Assembly: GCF_900182655.1 (NCBI RefSeq)
Contig: NZ_FXTC01000005.1
Coordinates: 124,001-188,000, forward strand
Source of the DNA: Chryseobacterium rhizoplanae
GTDB lineage: Bacteria; Bacteroidota; Bacteroidia; Flavobacteriales; Weeksellaceae
Length of the DNA stretch: 64,000 bases
Reading direction: 5' to 3'
Position numbers and translations under genes: made by a program. Numbering within the stretch: the stretch's first letter is position 1; each line of letters opens with the position of its first letter. The notes below the pieces were generated by a model. It was not told the origin of the DNA, searched no databases, and saw nothing but the letters and a program-made list of their open reading frames with translations. Shown here one piece after another: positions 7,443 to 16,870 of this stretch.

Positions 7443-10211
7443 TTAAAATTTGAATGAAACAATACATCCGAATGTTTTAAAAGACGGAAGGTTGAAAAAA
7501 TCCAGTCCTCTTCCGTTATCCATATCATAAAAATTCTGATTGGGGTCTGCTCCTTTATTGGCCTGCCAAAGCATCAGATTATTCACATAAAAAGTAAGCT
7601 TGATATTCTGTTTTCCATAGTTGATCGGAAAACTCGAAGACAGTGAAATATTGCTGATTCTTATATAATCTGCCTTCTGAACATAGTTTTCAGCCACACC
7701 AAAGTAGCCATATCTGGACCATCGGTTTTCCTGAACTTTGAGATTGGGGTCATAGAAATCTACCGGAATCTGGTTCGCCGTTCCATTGGCCTGTACACCC
7801 TGAAAAATATAATTTTTGATGTTTCTGTCTTCTCCTGATTCAGAAGAACGTCCGTAATAGTCAAGAACCGCCTGTGTTCCGTTCCAGAGCTGGCCACCTT
7901 TTTTCCATTCCCAATTGATATCTAAGGACAAGTTTTTATAAGCAAAACTATGTGTGAATTTCATCACGAAATCCGGTGTAGGGTCTGCGATTATTTTCAT
8001 TCCGTCTGCTTTTTTGGGAAATCCAGACTCATCAATGATTAATTGCCCTTGAGCATTTCTTTCAAAGTAGCTTCCCATAACAGCTCCCAAAACCTGTCCT
8101 TCCGACAGTGTTTTATAAATGTCTTTAAATCCTGAAACAGCAATATTCTGATAACCGGACGCTATCCTGTCTACGATATCTTTATATTTGAAAAATGACA
8201 CTTTCTGAACACTGTAAAAGTTGTCTCCCAAACGCAAACGGTCATAAGCAAAATTGAATTCATATCCACTGTACGTGTGATCTGCTATATTTTTTAATTT
8301 CAGCTGATTATTTTCAAAAACAGGAAATATATCATCTGTATTTTTTCTGTTGAAATATTCTCCTTCCACACTTATATTATAACCAAGGTTAAGACTGGCT
8401 CCCACTTTCCATTCTCTGGTATTGATATTGGATAAACCTCTGAAGCTTTCCACTTCCTGTACAGGGAAATATTGATTGTAGTTTTGCGCATTCAGTAAAG
8501 TTGTTGCATAGGAAGCGTATGATCTTGTAATTTCCGGCTCGGAACTCAACTGTGTGTAACTTCCCAATAATTTAAAATTGTAATTATACCAATCGAAAAT
8601 GTTATTGAATCTCACATAGAAATTAGCTTTGGGAAGCCAGTAGTTATTTTTCAGAGAGGTGTTGGAGATGTAAAAAGAATTTCCAAGATTGAGTCCTGCT
8701 TCAAAAACATAATCACGGATATCCATATTGTAATTAAAAATATGATCCTGTGAAGTTCTCTGATAGCGGTATTGCTGATGGGTCAGACTGTTATAAACAT
8801 CCGATTTCCTATCGTTCAGAATAAAATTCAGGCTGAATGTATTTTTAAAATCATAGTTTCCTAATGCATAGGACCCTAATATGCTGGAATGATACAAACT
8901 GTTGTTTTGTTCCCTTTCATTGAGTAATCCGTTGCTGAAACCGGAAGTAGAAGGTTTATACTGATCTTTGTTCCGGATGTTGCTGCTTTCATAAGACTGG
9001 CTTACATTCAATTTAAATTTATCCCAATTTTTAACAACATTAAAACTAAACAGTCTATCCCTATTCTGATAGCGATATTTACTATCCTGCTCAAAAAGGA
9101 ATGAAGGATTGTCTGCATCTTTGCTGTAACTTCTCTGTAAACCATTACTCAGAAGAGTATTTTGGCTATTTGAAAAAGAAACGGGTGTCAGCAAGGAATT
9201 CTGATACGCTCTGTTGAACAGCCCTATCCTATTGGTATTGGTGGCTTTGTCTTCTTCGTAATTAAAAGCAAAATTAATGGCATATCCGCTTAGTTCTGTA
9301 TTCAATTTGGCTTTAAAGGTATTGGCAATATCAAACTGATCTATAAAATACATCTGGTTCTTCTGCTGACCCAAATTCAAAGACAACCGGATTTTTTCAT
9401 TGTAACCTTCTCTTATAAAAGCATTTACATTCAACTGATTGTTGTATCCTACTGTCGTTTTAAAAAGGCTGTTATCATATTTTCTGGCACGCTGAAGCCC
9501 ATCAATCCAGGGAATCAATCTTCCATTCTGATCATACTCATAAGCCAGACCATCAAATCTCAAGCTAGAAATATCCGGTCCAAAACTGAACATTTCGTTA
9601 GTTTCAGGACCTTTCCAGACAAGATTTCCGTTTTCTGATGTTCCCTGTACATATTTACTTTGAGTTGCCGGAATAGCATTTCTGTTTTTAATATCTAAGG
9701 ATGTGGTAAAGCTTCCGTTAAAAAGTAATGTTTTCTGATTGAGTCTTTTTACAATATAAATACTGTCATTCTTTTGTTTTACTCTTCTTATCTGATCAAA
9801 ATAAGAATGTGATCTTTTACTCAAGCGGGTCTTCGTTTTTTCAATACTGAAATCATCTTTTGTTTCTTTTGAAACCAGACTGTCATAGGCTTTACTGTAA
9901 ATATTTTCTACATTTTTATTGGAAGTCTGATTTTCCAGAATAGCTTTTAATTCCCTGAGCTCATAAGTAGAAATAACATGAGTATTTTTGCCTTGGTTCC
10001 ACGAAATGGTATCATAAGGTTTGGCAGCAATAATTGCAAATCCTTCCTCGTCAGTCAGTTCATAAACTCCACTGTTTTTATTAGAAACCTTTAAAAAGTT
10101 CTGTGCTTTATTTTTAGTTGTTAAAAATTTTCCAGAGTAATATAATTGTGAATTTTGCGCCTGTAATAAAGTAATGGTAAACGGCAGCAACAGCAGATAA
10201 TTCTTTTTCAT
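7443..10211 (-). CDS. SusC-like outer-membrane beta-barrel protein without a recognisable plug domain
   Basis: 922 residues with a signal peptide (first 18 residues, ending LQAQN). Residues about 20-85 look like a CarboxypepD regulatory-like domain (SGVYELTDEEGFAII). After a linker rich in charged residues, the barrel begins near residue 165 (TLLFNGSFTTSLDIKN) and shows the alternating aromatic strands of SusC/RagA barrels, ending with phenylalanine (IVSFKF) as BAM substrates do. The normal plug signatures (IRG, LYVIDG, VLKDASATAIYGS) are absent between the regulatory domain and the barrel. The downstream gene, four bases away, encodes an A2M that does carry those plug signatures. The pair may form one complex with plug and barrel on separate chains. 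Transported ligand unknown. Confidence 0.8.
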   Translation of the reverse strand: MKKNYLLLLPFTITLLQAQNSQLYYSGKFLTTKNKAQNFLKVSNKNSGVYELTDEEGFAIIAAKPYDTISWNQGKNTHVISTYELRELKAILENQTSNKNVENIYSKAYDSLVSKETKDDFSIEKTKTRLSKRSHSYFDQIRRVKQKNDSIYIVKRLNQKTLLFNGSFTTSLDIKNRNAIPATQSKYVQGTSENGNLVWKGPETNEMFSFGPDISSLRFDGLAYEYDQNGRLIPWIDGLQRARKYDNSLFKTTVGYNNQLNVNAFIREGYNEKIRLSLNLGQQKNQMYFIDQFDIANTFKAKLNTELSGYAINFAFNYEEDKATNTNRIGLFNRAYQNSLLTPVSFSNSQNTLLSNGLQRSYSKDADNPSFLFEQDSKYRYQNRDRLFSFNVVKNWDKFKLNVSQSYESSNIRNKDQYKPSTSGFSNGLLNEREQNNSLYHSSILGSYALGNYDFKNTFSLNFILNDRKSDVYNSLTHQQYRYQRTSQDHIFNYNMDIRDYVFEAGLNLGNSFYISNTSLKNNYWLPKANFYVRFNNIFDWYNYNFKLLGSYTQLSSEPEITRSYASYATTLLNAQNYNQYFPVQEVESFRGLSNINTREWKVGASLNLGYNISVEGEYFNRKNTDDIFPVFENNQLKLKNIADHTYSGYEFNFAYDRLRLGDNFYSVQKVSFFKYKDIVDRIASGYQNIAVSGFKDIYKTLSEGQVLGAVMGSYFERNAQGQLIIDESGFPKKADGMKIIADPTPDFVMKFTHSFAYKNLSLDINWEWKKGGQLWNGTQAVLDYYGRSSESGEDRNIKNYIFQGVQANGTANQIPVDFYDPNLKVQENRWSRYGYFGVAENYVQKADYIRISNISLSSSFPINYGKQNIKLTFYVNNLMLWQANKGADPNQNFYDMDNGRGLDFFNLPSFKTFGCIVSFKF

Positions 10212-10237
10212 CGGTGATTAGTATGCTTAAAAATATA

Positions 10238-10270
10238 AAAAAAAGAAACTTCCGGGGAAATTTCTTTTTT
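10238..10270 (-). terminator. hairpin between the VWA lipoprotein and barrel genes
   Basis: GAAACTTCC-GG-GGAAATTTC flanked by A and T runs (10238-10270). On the minus strand it resembles an intrinsic terminator 6 bases after the stop of the VWA lipoprotein, so readthrough to the barrel gene may be partial. Confidence 0.5.
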
Positions 10271-10275
10271 ATGAA

Positions 10276-12192
10276 TTATTTTTGAATTGCTTTATAACTC
10301 TCTATCAGCCTAATAAATTCTGAACGATAGCCTTCTTCATCTTTATTTTTCCCTTCTTTAGCCAATTTCTCAATATCAGAAAGATCTTTTTTTGTAATCA
10401 GTTCCGAATTTCTGAGTACCAAACCGAACCAAGCTACTGAAGAAGCAAATTTAAAATCCGGACTTATTGAGACAGATTGATTTTCTTTTTTAATCACTTT
10501 ACTGATCTGAATACTTTTATCACCATCAGGCTTTTTATATCTGAATTTCACAGTGGCCAGCTCATCTCCGAATCTCTTTGTAACTGATTTTTCAGAGTAT
10601 TTTAATTTTGTTTCTTTAGGAATGAATTCTGAATCTACATTTGCAGGAATAATCTCATATAATGCAGTAACAGTATGTCCACTTCCCAATTCTCCGGCAT
10701 CAATTTTATCATTGACAAAGTCTTCATTTCTCAGCTTCCTGTTTTCATAGCCTATTAAACGGTAAGATTTTACAAACTTAGGATTGAATTCAATCTGAAT
10801 CTTGACATCTTTAGCAATAGTATAGATGCTTCCTGCAAATTCTTTTCCTAAAAATTTATTGGCCTCCTGCATATTATCAATATAGGCATAGTTTCCGTTT
10901 CCTTTATCTGCAAGAGTTTCCATTGTGTTGTCTTTATAATTACCCATTCCATAACCAAGACAGGTCAGGAAAATCCCTGTTTTTCTTTTTTCTGTAATTA
11001 AGGCTTCAATATCAGTATTGGAAGTAGCACCCACATTAAAGTCACCATCTGTTGCCAGAACCACTCTGTTGTTTCCTCCTTTGATAAAATTTTCCTTCGC
11101 CAGTTTATAGGCCAGTTCAATTCCTGCTCCTCCGGCTGTGCTTCCTCCTGCCTGAAGATTATCCAGCGCTTTAATAATTTTTTCTTTTTCTCCTGCTGAA
11201 GTTGGGGGTAAAACCACTCCTGCACTACCTGCGTACACTACAATTCCTACTTTGTCTTTTGGTCTTAACTGTTTCAGCAAAACTTTAAGAGAAGACTTCA
11301 ACAATGGCAGTTTGTTTTCCGCACTCATTGAACCTGAAACATCAATAAGAAAAACAATATTGGATGCAGGCAGACCATCCATCGGAATATTTTTTCCCTG
11401 AAGGCCTATTTTCAGCAGCTTATGCTTTGGATTCCATGGAGAGTTGCCATATTCGGTATTAATTGAAAAAGGATCATTGTTTGCAGGCTGTGGATAATCA
11501 TATTTAAAGTAATTGATCATCTCCTCTACCCTCACTGCATTTTTATCAACTTCCCGTCCATATTCGATCATTCTTCGGACATTGGAATAGGAAGCATTAT
11601 CTACATCAATAGAGAAAGTAGAAAGAGGCTGGCGGCTGGTCAGCTCAAATGCATTTTCCACAAATCCTGCATATTCCTCATTATTATAATCAATATTTTC
11701 ATCAGTTTTTGCTGGCTTTTGAACCTCTTTTTTGTCTCCAACCTGATAGTTATAAACCTTTCCTGATTCATGGAATGATCTGGAACTTTCTACTTCCATT
11801 GCAGTAACTGATTTTGGTTTCGGACAGCCATTATATTCCGGCATTCCAGGAACTGTAGGACAGGCATCATCTTTATCCAGAATACCGTCACCATCTGTAT
11901 CCGGCCATGGACAGCCGTTATTTTCGGGAGGTCCTGCCACTGTAGGGCACGCATCATCTTTATCAATAACACCATCTCCATCAGATTCTACCCACGGACA
12001 GCCTTCGTTTTCTACCGGACCGGCAATATCAGGACATTTATCCAGTTTATTAGGAATTCCATCCTGATCTTTATCTTTTCTGAAACTGTAAGTCTTTGGT
12101 CCTTTGTTTGTTTCAGTGTTTTTTTGAGTTTTACAGCTTGTCAATGCAACAAGCCCTAGCATGGTTATTACAATTTTTCTCATCTTTTTCAA
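10276..12192 (-). CDS. VWA/YfbK-like lipoprotein with three TSP3-like calcium-binding repeats
   Basis: 638 residues. A lipoprotein signal peptide ends in LTSC with Cys20 as the lipidation site. Residues about 40-125 hold three DxDxDGxxDxxDxCP repeats ([45 protein letters not shown]), typical thrombospondin type 3-like calcium-binding units. From about 185 comes the N-terminal YfbK domain ([19 protein letters not shown]), then a VWA domain with an intact MIDAS (DVSGSMS) and a C-terminal DUF3520-like region. It is a close paralogue of the neighbouring anti-sigma/plug/VWA fusion across the whole VWA half, and similar at the DNA level. Cell location is probably the periplasmic face of a membrane or the surface. 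The function of YfbK proteins is not established; a protein-binding scaffold is the likely role. Confidence 0.88.
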   Translation of the reverse strand: MKKMRKIVITMLGLVALTSCKTQKNTETNKGPKTYSFRKDKDQDGIPNKLDKCPDIAGPVENEGCPWVESDGDGVIDKDDACPTVAGPPENNGCPWPDTDGDGILDKDDACPTVPGMPEYNGCPKPKSVTAMEVESSRSFHESGKVYNYQVGDKKEVQKPAKTDENIDYNNEEYAGFVENAFELTSRQPLSTFSIDVDNASYSNVRRMIEYGREVDKNAVRVEEMINYFKYDYPQPANNDPFSINTEYGNSPWNPKHKLLKIGLQGKNIPMDGLPASNIVFLIDVSGSMSAENKLPLLKSSLKVLLKQLRPKDKVGIVVYAGSAGVVLPPTSAGEKEKIIKALDNLQAGGSTAGGAGIELAYKLAKENFIKGGNNRVVLATDGDFNVGATSNTDIEALITEKRKTGIFLTCLGYGMGNYKDNTMETLADKGNGNYAYIDNMQEANKFLGKEFAGSIYTIAKDVKIQIEFNPKFVKSYRLIGYENRKLRNEDFVNDKIDAGELGSGHTVTALYEIIPANVDSEFIPKETKLKYSEKSVTKRFGDELATVKFRYKKPDGDKSIQISKVIKKENQSVSISPDFKFASSVAWFGLVLRNSELITKKDLSDIEKLAKEGKNKDEEGYRSEFIRLIESYKAIQK

Positions 12193-12265
12193 ATTTCGGG
12201 AGGAATTTATTAAAATAAATTTAAACTGATCTATAAATATTTGATAAACCGATTTTTTCTAAATA

Positions 12266-12299
12266 AAGAAGAGAAATTTCCAAAGAAATCTCTCTTCTT
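12266..12299 (-). terminator. hairpin between the two VWA genes
   Basis: AAGAAGAGAAATTTC ... GAAATCTCTCTTCTT (12266-12280 and 12285-12299) forms a long stem immediately after the stop of the anti-sigma/plug/VWA gene on the minus strand. It may end or reduce transcription from the sigma-factor promoter before the next VWA gene. Confidence 0.5.
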
Positions 12300-12303
12300 A
12301 AAA

Positions 12304-14772
12304 TCACTTTTGAACTGTTTTATAACTCTCTATCAGCCTAATAAATTCTGAACGGTAACCTTCCTCATCTTTATTTTTCCCTTCTTTAGCCAGTTTCTCA
12401 ATATCAGAAAGATCTTTTCTCGTAATCAGTTCCGAATTTCTGAGTACCAAACCAAACCATGCTACGGATGAAGCAAATTTAAAATCCGGACTTGCTGAAG
12501 ATATCCTGCTGTCATCATTTTTAACAATCTTACTGATCTCACGGCTGGTATTTCCATCTGGTTTTTTATATCTGAATTTTATGGTTGCCAATTCATCTCC
12601 AAATTCTTTCGATGAGGTATTCTGGGTATATTTCAAATTAGTGTTTTTGGGAACAAAATCTGATTGTACATCTGCAGGAATCACTTCATATAAAGCTGTA
12701 ACGGTATGTCCGCTTCCAAGTTCCCCCGCATCAATTTTATCATTGACAAAATCTTCGTTTTTCAGTTTTCTGTTCTCATAACCGATAAGACGATATGATT
12801 TTACATATTCAGGATTAAATTCAATTTGAATCTTGACATCTTTGGCTATGGCATACATACTTCCTGCAAATTCTTTCCCCAGAAACTTATTTGCTTCCTG
12901 CATATTATCAATATAGGCATAATTTCCATTTCCTTTATCTGCAAGGGTTTCCAGGGTATTATCTTTATAATTGCCCATTCCAAAACCAAGGCAGGTAAGA
13001 AAAACTCCTGATTTTCTTTTATCTTCAATCAGCGTTTGAAGATCTGAGGTTGAAGACATTCCTACATTGAAATCTCCATCCGTTGCGATAATGACACGAT
13101 TATTACCATCTTTCACAAAGTTTTCCTGTGCCAGTTTATAGGCCAGTTCAATTCCTGCTCCACCAGCTGTGCTTCCTCCTGCCTGAAGATGATCCAATGC
13201 CTCTATAATTTTATCTTTTTCTGCTGCTGACGTAGGCGTTAAAACCATTCCTGCGCTGCCTGCGTACACTACAATTCCCACTTTATCTTTGGGTCTGAGC
13301 TGATTCAACAGAACTTTAAAGGAAGACTTCAACAGGGGCAATTTGTTTTCAGCATTCATTGAGCCTGAAACATCAATAAGGAAAATAAGGTTTGAGGCAG
13401 GCAGACGATCCATTGGAATATTCTTCCCCTGAAGTCCTATTTTAAGTAATTTATGCTTTGGATTCCATGGAGATTCACTGTATTCGGTATTAATTGAAAA
13501 AGGATCTCCATTCTGAGGTTGTGGATAATCATATTTAAAATAATTAACCATCTCTTCGATTCTTACTGCATTTTTATCAATTACCTGCCCATTATTGATC
13601 ATTCTTCTTACATTGGAATAAGACGCATTATCAACATCAATAGAAAAAGTAGACAACGGCTGGCTTCGTGTGAGTTCAAAAGGGTTCTCAACAAAGGCAT
13701 CATAACTTTCATCATTCGGAGCCACTGGCGAAACCTGCTGTTGATTATTAATTGCTTTCTGAAGTTTTTTCATTCTTTTTCTTTCCCTTCTTGAAAGATC
13801 TTTGGTAGTTACCACAACTACTCCATTTGCTGCCTTACTTCCATAGATTGCTGTAGCAGAACCATCTTTTAAGACATTCACACTTTCAATTCTGTTAGGA
13901 TCTAAATTTTTGAAGTCATCAGCTTTTGTCAATATTCCGTTAATTACATATAAAGGGGCATTTCCTGGTGAAACAGAAGCAGCCCCTCTGATCAGGATCG
14001 GGTTACTGTTACTAAGAAATCCTTGATTAATATTGTTAACCTTATTTTTATTACCCGATGAAGTGCTTATCTGTACTCCCGGAGTACTTCCCTGTAATGA
14101 TGTATAAGTGGTAGATTGTGGCAGATTACTGACAGAACTACTTGTTATGGCACTGGATGTTGTTGCATAATTTCTTTTTACTGTCTTTGAATATCCCATT
14201 ACAACAACCTCTTCAATACTTTTAACCTGATTGGTATCTTTTCTCTGACCAGAAGAAATATAAGGTGCTTTTTTATCAGCATTGGTTTCTCTTTCAGTAT
14301 AATATTCAGAGATTACCGGTTGATACACACGATCTGAAGGTACAGGAATTGGTAAAGCCTGAGGTGGAGGAATAGTCACAGAGTATTTGATAGGATCCGG
14401 ATTGACAGCCAGATTTTCTGCAGGTTTAACAATCTTCTTCTCTTTCTGAATATTATTTTTTATAGTGCTATCTATTTTTGCTATATCTGTTTTGGTAACC
14501 GGACCTCTTAAAGTTGTATTTTTTACAATTACAGGTTGTAAAGGTTCTACAGTTTCTTTTTTATTGATAAAGTAAAAAGCTCCTAAACCAATTACCAGGC
14601 TTGCAGCAATACCATATGGCATCCAGATAGGAATGGATCTCTTTTTCTCTTCTTTTTCATCTAATTTCTCTTCAATCTTCCCCCACACTTTCTCAAAACC
14701 AGGAAAAACAGTTGGCTCTTCTGAAAGCTTGGAAGCTTCATTGAATTGTTGATCTATATGATTATTTTCCAT
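12304..14772 (-). CDS. transmembrane anti-sigma-like / TonB-plug / VWA (YfbK) fusion protein
   Basis: 822 residues. Residues 1-45 are an acidic, cytosolic segment (FPGFEKVWGKIEEKL) like the N terminus of transmembrane anti-sigma factors. One membrane helix follows at about 48-69. The periplasmic part has a Pro/Lys linker, then a TonB-plug-like module at 185-325 (SIEEVVVMGY, ILIRGAAS, PLYVING, VNVLKDGSATAIYGSKA, NGVVVVTTK), a basic linker, the YfbK N-terminal domain (370-430), a VWA domain with an intact MIDAS (DVSGSM, 467-472) and a DUF3520-like end. The gene starts 12 bases after the ECF sigma gene, so it is almost certainly its cognate regulator. A plug on an inner-membrane anti-sigma factor suggests direct contact with an outer-membrane barrel or a TonB-like partner; that is inference. 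Confidence 0.85.
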   Translation of the reverse strand: MENNHIDQQFNEASKLSEEPTVFPGFEKVWGKIEEKLDEKEEKKRSIPIWMPYGIAASLVIGLGAFYFINKKETVEPLQPVIVKNTTLRGPVTKTDIAKIDSTIKNNIQKEKKIVKPAENLAVNPDPIKYSVTIPPPQALPIPVPSDRVYQPVISEYYTERETNADKKAPYISSGQRKDTNQVKSIEEVVVMGYSKTVKRNYATTSSAITSSSVSNLPQSTTYTSLQGSTPGVQISTSSGNKNKVNNINQGFLSNSNPILIRGAASVSPGNAPLYVINGILTKADDFKNLDPNRIESVNVLKDGSATAIYGSKAANGVVVVTTKDLSRRERKRMKKLQKAINNQQQVSPVAPNDESYDAFVENPFELTRSQPLSTFSIDVDNASYSNVRRMINNGQVIDKNAVRIEEMVNYFKYDYPQPQNGDPFSINTEYSESPWNPKHKLLKIGLQGKNIPMDRLPASNLIFLIDVSGSMNAENKLPLLKSSFKVLLNQLRPKDKVGIVVYAGSAGMVLTPTSAAEKDKIIEALDHLQAGGSTAGGAGIELAYKLAQENFVKDGNNRVIIATDGDFNVGMSSTSDLQTLIEDKRKSGVFLTCLGFGMGNYKDNTLETLADKGNGNYAYIDNMQEANKFLGKEFAGSMYAIAKDVKIQIEFNPEYVKSYRLIGYENRKLKNEDFVNDKIDAGELGSGHTVTALYEVIPADVQSDFVPKNTNLKYTQNTSSKEFGDELATIKFRYKKPDGNTSREISKIVKNDDSRISSASPDFKFASSVAWFGLVLRNSELITRKDLSDIEKLAKEGKNKDEEGYRSEFIRLIESYKTVQK

Positions 14773-14784
14773 TGTTGTAAAAGT

Positions 14785-15303
14785 TTAAATGTTTTGATTC
14801 ACTAAAAGTTCCTGCAGTTTTTTCCTTGCAAAATTGAGCTGTGATTTTGAAGTCCCTTCACTGATGGAAAGCATAGCAGCTATTTCTTTATGAGGATATC
14901 CTTCAATAGCGAAAAGGTTAAAAATCGCTCTGCAGCCTTCAGGAAGGAAGTTTAGTAAACTCAGAATATCTTTTTCCAGAGAAAGGTTTTCTGTGGTTCC
15001 TTCAGAATGATCTATGAAATTCTCTTCAAGAGAAATCAGTAGTCCCTTATTAGATCTTAATTTCTGCAGACACTCGTTCACCGCAATCTTTCTTGCCCAT
15101 GCTTCAAAGGTATCAGCATTTTGAAGCTGGGTAATTTTCGTGAAGATTTTATAGAACGTATCGGCCAATACTTCTTCTATATCTTCGTCGTTTTTCAAAT
15201 AGCGTCTGCAGACTGCATAAAGCCTGCCCGCCATTTTCTCGTAGACCTTCCGCTGTGCATTGCGGTCGCTACGCTGGCATTCTAGTAATAATTCTTGTTC
15301 CAT
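14785..15303 (-). CDS. ECF-type RNA polymerase sigma factor
   Basis: 172 residues, typical for group 4 sigma factors with only regions 2 and 4. Region 2 is seen in CRRYLKNDEDIEEVLADTFY, and region 4 in LPEGCRAIFNLFAIEGYPHK followed by EIAAMLSISEGTSKSQLNFA, where the helix-turn-helix binds the -35 element. The next gene, 12 bases downstream, encodes a membrane protein with an anti-sigma-like cytosolic end, so release of this factor probably responds to an envelope signal. Target promoters cannot be read here. The visible upstream promoter looks like a housekeeping TAnnTTTG type rather than an ECF promoter. Confidence 0.93.
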   Translation of the reverse strand: MEQELLLECQRSDRNAQRKVYEKMAGRLYAVCRRYLKNDEDIEEVLADTFYKIFTKITQLQNADTFEAWARKIAVNECLQKLRSNKGLLISLEENFIDHSEGTTENLSLEKDILSLLNFLPEGCRAIFNLFAIEGYPHKEIAAMLSISEGTSKSQLNFARKKLQELLVNQNI

Positions 15304-15404
15304 AGTCAGGAGTTATATTATTATAGATGCAGAAACTTTTGCCGGGGTTGGAAACATGATCATTTTTTTTAGAAAAATAGCAAAAAAGCAATTTTTATTC
15401 ATTT

Positions 15405-15431
15405 CAAATTTAACTTTTCCCTCTGTAACAA
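15405..15431 (-). promoter_or_regulatory. housekeeping-type promoter of the sigma/VWA operon
   Basis: On the minus strand a TAAATTTG -7 box (15405-15412) follows a -33 TTG (15429-15431) by 16 bases, giving a leader of about 95 nt before the sigma gene start at 15303. The divergent C1 peptidase gene begins at 15478. Confidence 0.5.
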
Positions 15432-15477
15432 ATCTCTATTATCAACGACTCTTAATATAAATAATCTTTTTATAGTA

Positions 15478-16680
15478 ATGAAAAATGCCAAAATTGCATC
15501 ATTACTTTTTGTTTTGTCTGCAGGAAGTATGATGTTTGCCCAAGATGACTTAATCAACAAGTTAAAAAACAACCAATCACAAAATGCTAATTTTCAGTTC
15601 ACAACGTTAAAGGACGTTGGCGCAACTTCTGTAAAGAACCAGGGTTCATCAGGAACTTGCTGGAGCTACTCAGGAAATTCATTCCTTGAATCTGAAATGC
15701 AGAGAATGGGCAAAAAACCTGTAGATCTTGCCGAAATTTTTACAGCGAGAAACTCATATCATGATAAAGCAAAATTATATGTTTTAAATAATGGAGCAAT
15801 CAGTTGGGGTGACGGAGGGGAACTTCACGACGTAATTAATATGTACAAAAAGTATGGAGCTGTTCCCCAGGATGTGTATTCAGGGTTAAAAGCAGGACAA
15901 ACTACCAACAACTTCAAGGAAATGCAGGGGAAACTGAAGCCGGTTCTTGACAGTCTTGTTCAAGCTTCTGCAAACGGAAAACTGACGGATAACTGGATGG
16001 ATTCTGTAGATGCTATTCTTGATGAATATTTAGGAAAAGTACCTGCTAGCTTTACGTATGAAGGGAAAAACTACACTCCGAAAACATTTGCAAAGGAAGT
16101 GGTAGGAATTAACCCTGAAGATTATGTAGAATTATCTTCTTACAAAGATTATGCGTATTATGAGAAATTTGTTGTTCCGATTCCTGATAACTGGAGCCAC
16201 GATTCTGACTGGAATGTACCGATGAAAGATCTTACAGCAATCATTGACAATGCTGTAAATAAGGGATATTCTGTAGGTTGGGCAACTGATGTTTCTGAAC
16301 CTTATTTCTCTTACAAAAACGGTGTGGCTTATGTTCCTGACATCGATCTTGATCAGATTACTGCTGAGAACAAACAGACTTTGTTTACTGAGCCTAAAAA
16401 AGATAAAACGATCACTGAAGATATCCGCCAAAAAGCTCTTAACAATCTTTCTACAACGGATGATCACGGTATGCATATCGTAGGTCTGGCAAAAGACCAA
16501 ACTGGTAAAGAATATTATATGGTGAAGAATTCATGGGGAGTAACCAATGATTTTGCAGGATATATTTACGTAACAAGACCTTATGTTGAATATAAATCAA
16601 CAGCAATTCTTGTTCACAAAAATGCGATTCCAAAAAGCATCTTAAAGCAATTGAAGCCAACTAAGAATATTGGTTTGTAA
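15478..16680 (+). CDS. secreted C1-family (papain-like, bleomycin hydrolase/PepC-type) cysteine peptidase
   Basis: 400 residues. A signal peptide (residues 1-21, ending MMFAQ) sends it out of the cytoplasm, unlike classical PepC, which is cytosolic. The catalytic triad is intact: Gln and Cys in VKNQGSSGTCWSYS (near residue 60), His in DDHGMHIVGLA and Asn in MVKNSWG. Length and spacing fit the C1B (bleomycin hydrolase) group, which are aminopeptidases forming cages. No C-terminal T9SS sorting domain is seen, so it is probably periplasmic. It is transcribed away from the sigma-factor operon and ends at a strong terminator (16733). Function: peptide degradation, substrate unknown. Confidence 0.9.
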   Translation: MKNAKIASLLFVLSAGSMMFAQDDLINKLKNNQSQNANFQFTTLKDVGATSVKNQGSSGTCWSYSGNSFLESEMQRMGKKPVDLAEIFTARNSYHDKAKLYVLNNGAISWGDGGELHDVINMYKKYGAVPQDVYSGLKAGQTTNNFKEMQGKLKPVLDSLVQASANGKLTDNWMDSVDAILDEYLGKVPASFTYEGKNYTPKTFAKEVVGINPEDYVELSSYKDYAYYEKFVVPIPDNWSHDSDWNVPMKDLTAIIDNAVNKGYSVGWATDVSEPYFSYKNGVAYVPDIDLDQITAENKQTLFTEPKKDKTITEDIRQKALNNLSTTDDHGMHIVGLAKDQTGKEYYMVKNSWGVTNDFAGYIYVTRPYVEYKSTAILVHKNAIPKSILKQLKPTKNIGL

Positions 16681-16732
16681 AGAAATCATTTCTGCCATTT
16701 AAAGGGGCAGTTTTAGATATTTAAATCTGTTA

Positions 16733-16770
16733 AAACCCGCTTTCGGAAATTCCGGAAGCGGGTTTGTTTT
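16733..16770 (+). terminator. intrinsic terminator of the C1 peptidase gene
   Basis: A 15-bp stem (AAACCCGCTTTCGGA / TCCGGAAGCGGGTTT, one G-U pair, loop AAT) followed by GTTTT, 52 bases after the stop codon. Confidence 0.85.
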
Positions 16771-16817
16771 AAAATATAACATTTGAAAAAATATATTTCC
16801 CATTTTAGTGCAAAATA

Positions 16818-16847
16818 TTGTTTGATTTACAAAAAATATTATATTTG
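16818..16847 (+). promoter_or_regulatory. promoter of the double-glycine peptide gene
   Basis: A -7 box TATATTTG (16840-16847) lies 19 bases after a TTG (16818-16820), a good match to the Bacteroidota consensus. Transcription would begin about 15 bases before the peptide's ATG at 16871, so the peptide has its own promoter. Confidence 0.7.
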
Positions 16848-16870
16848 TATGAATCAACAAATTAATTAAC

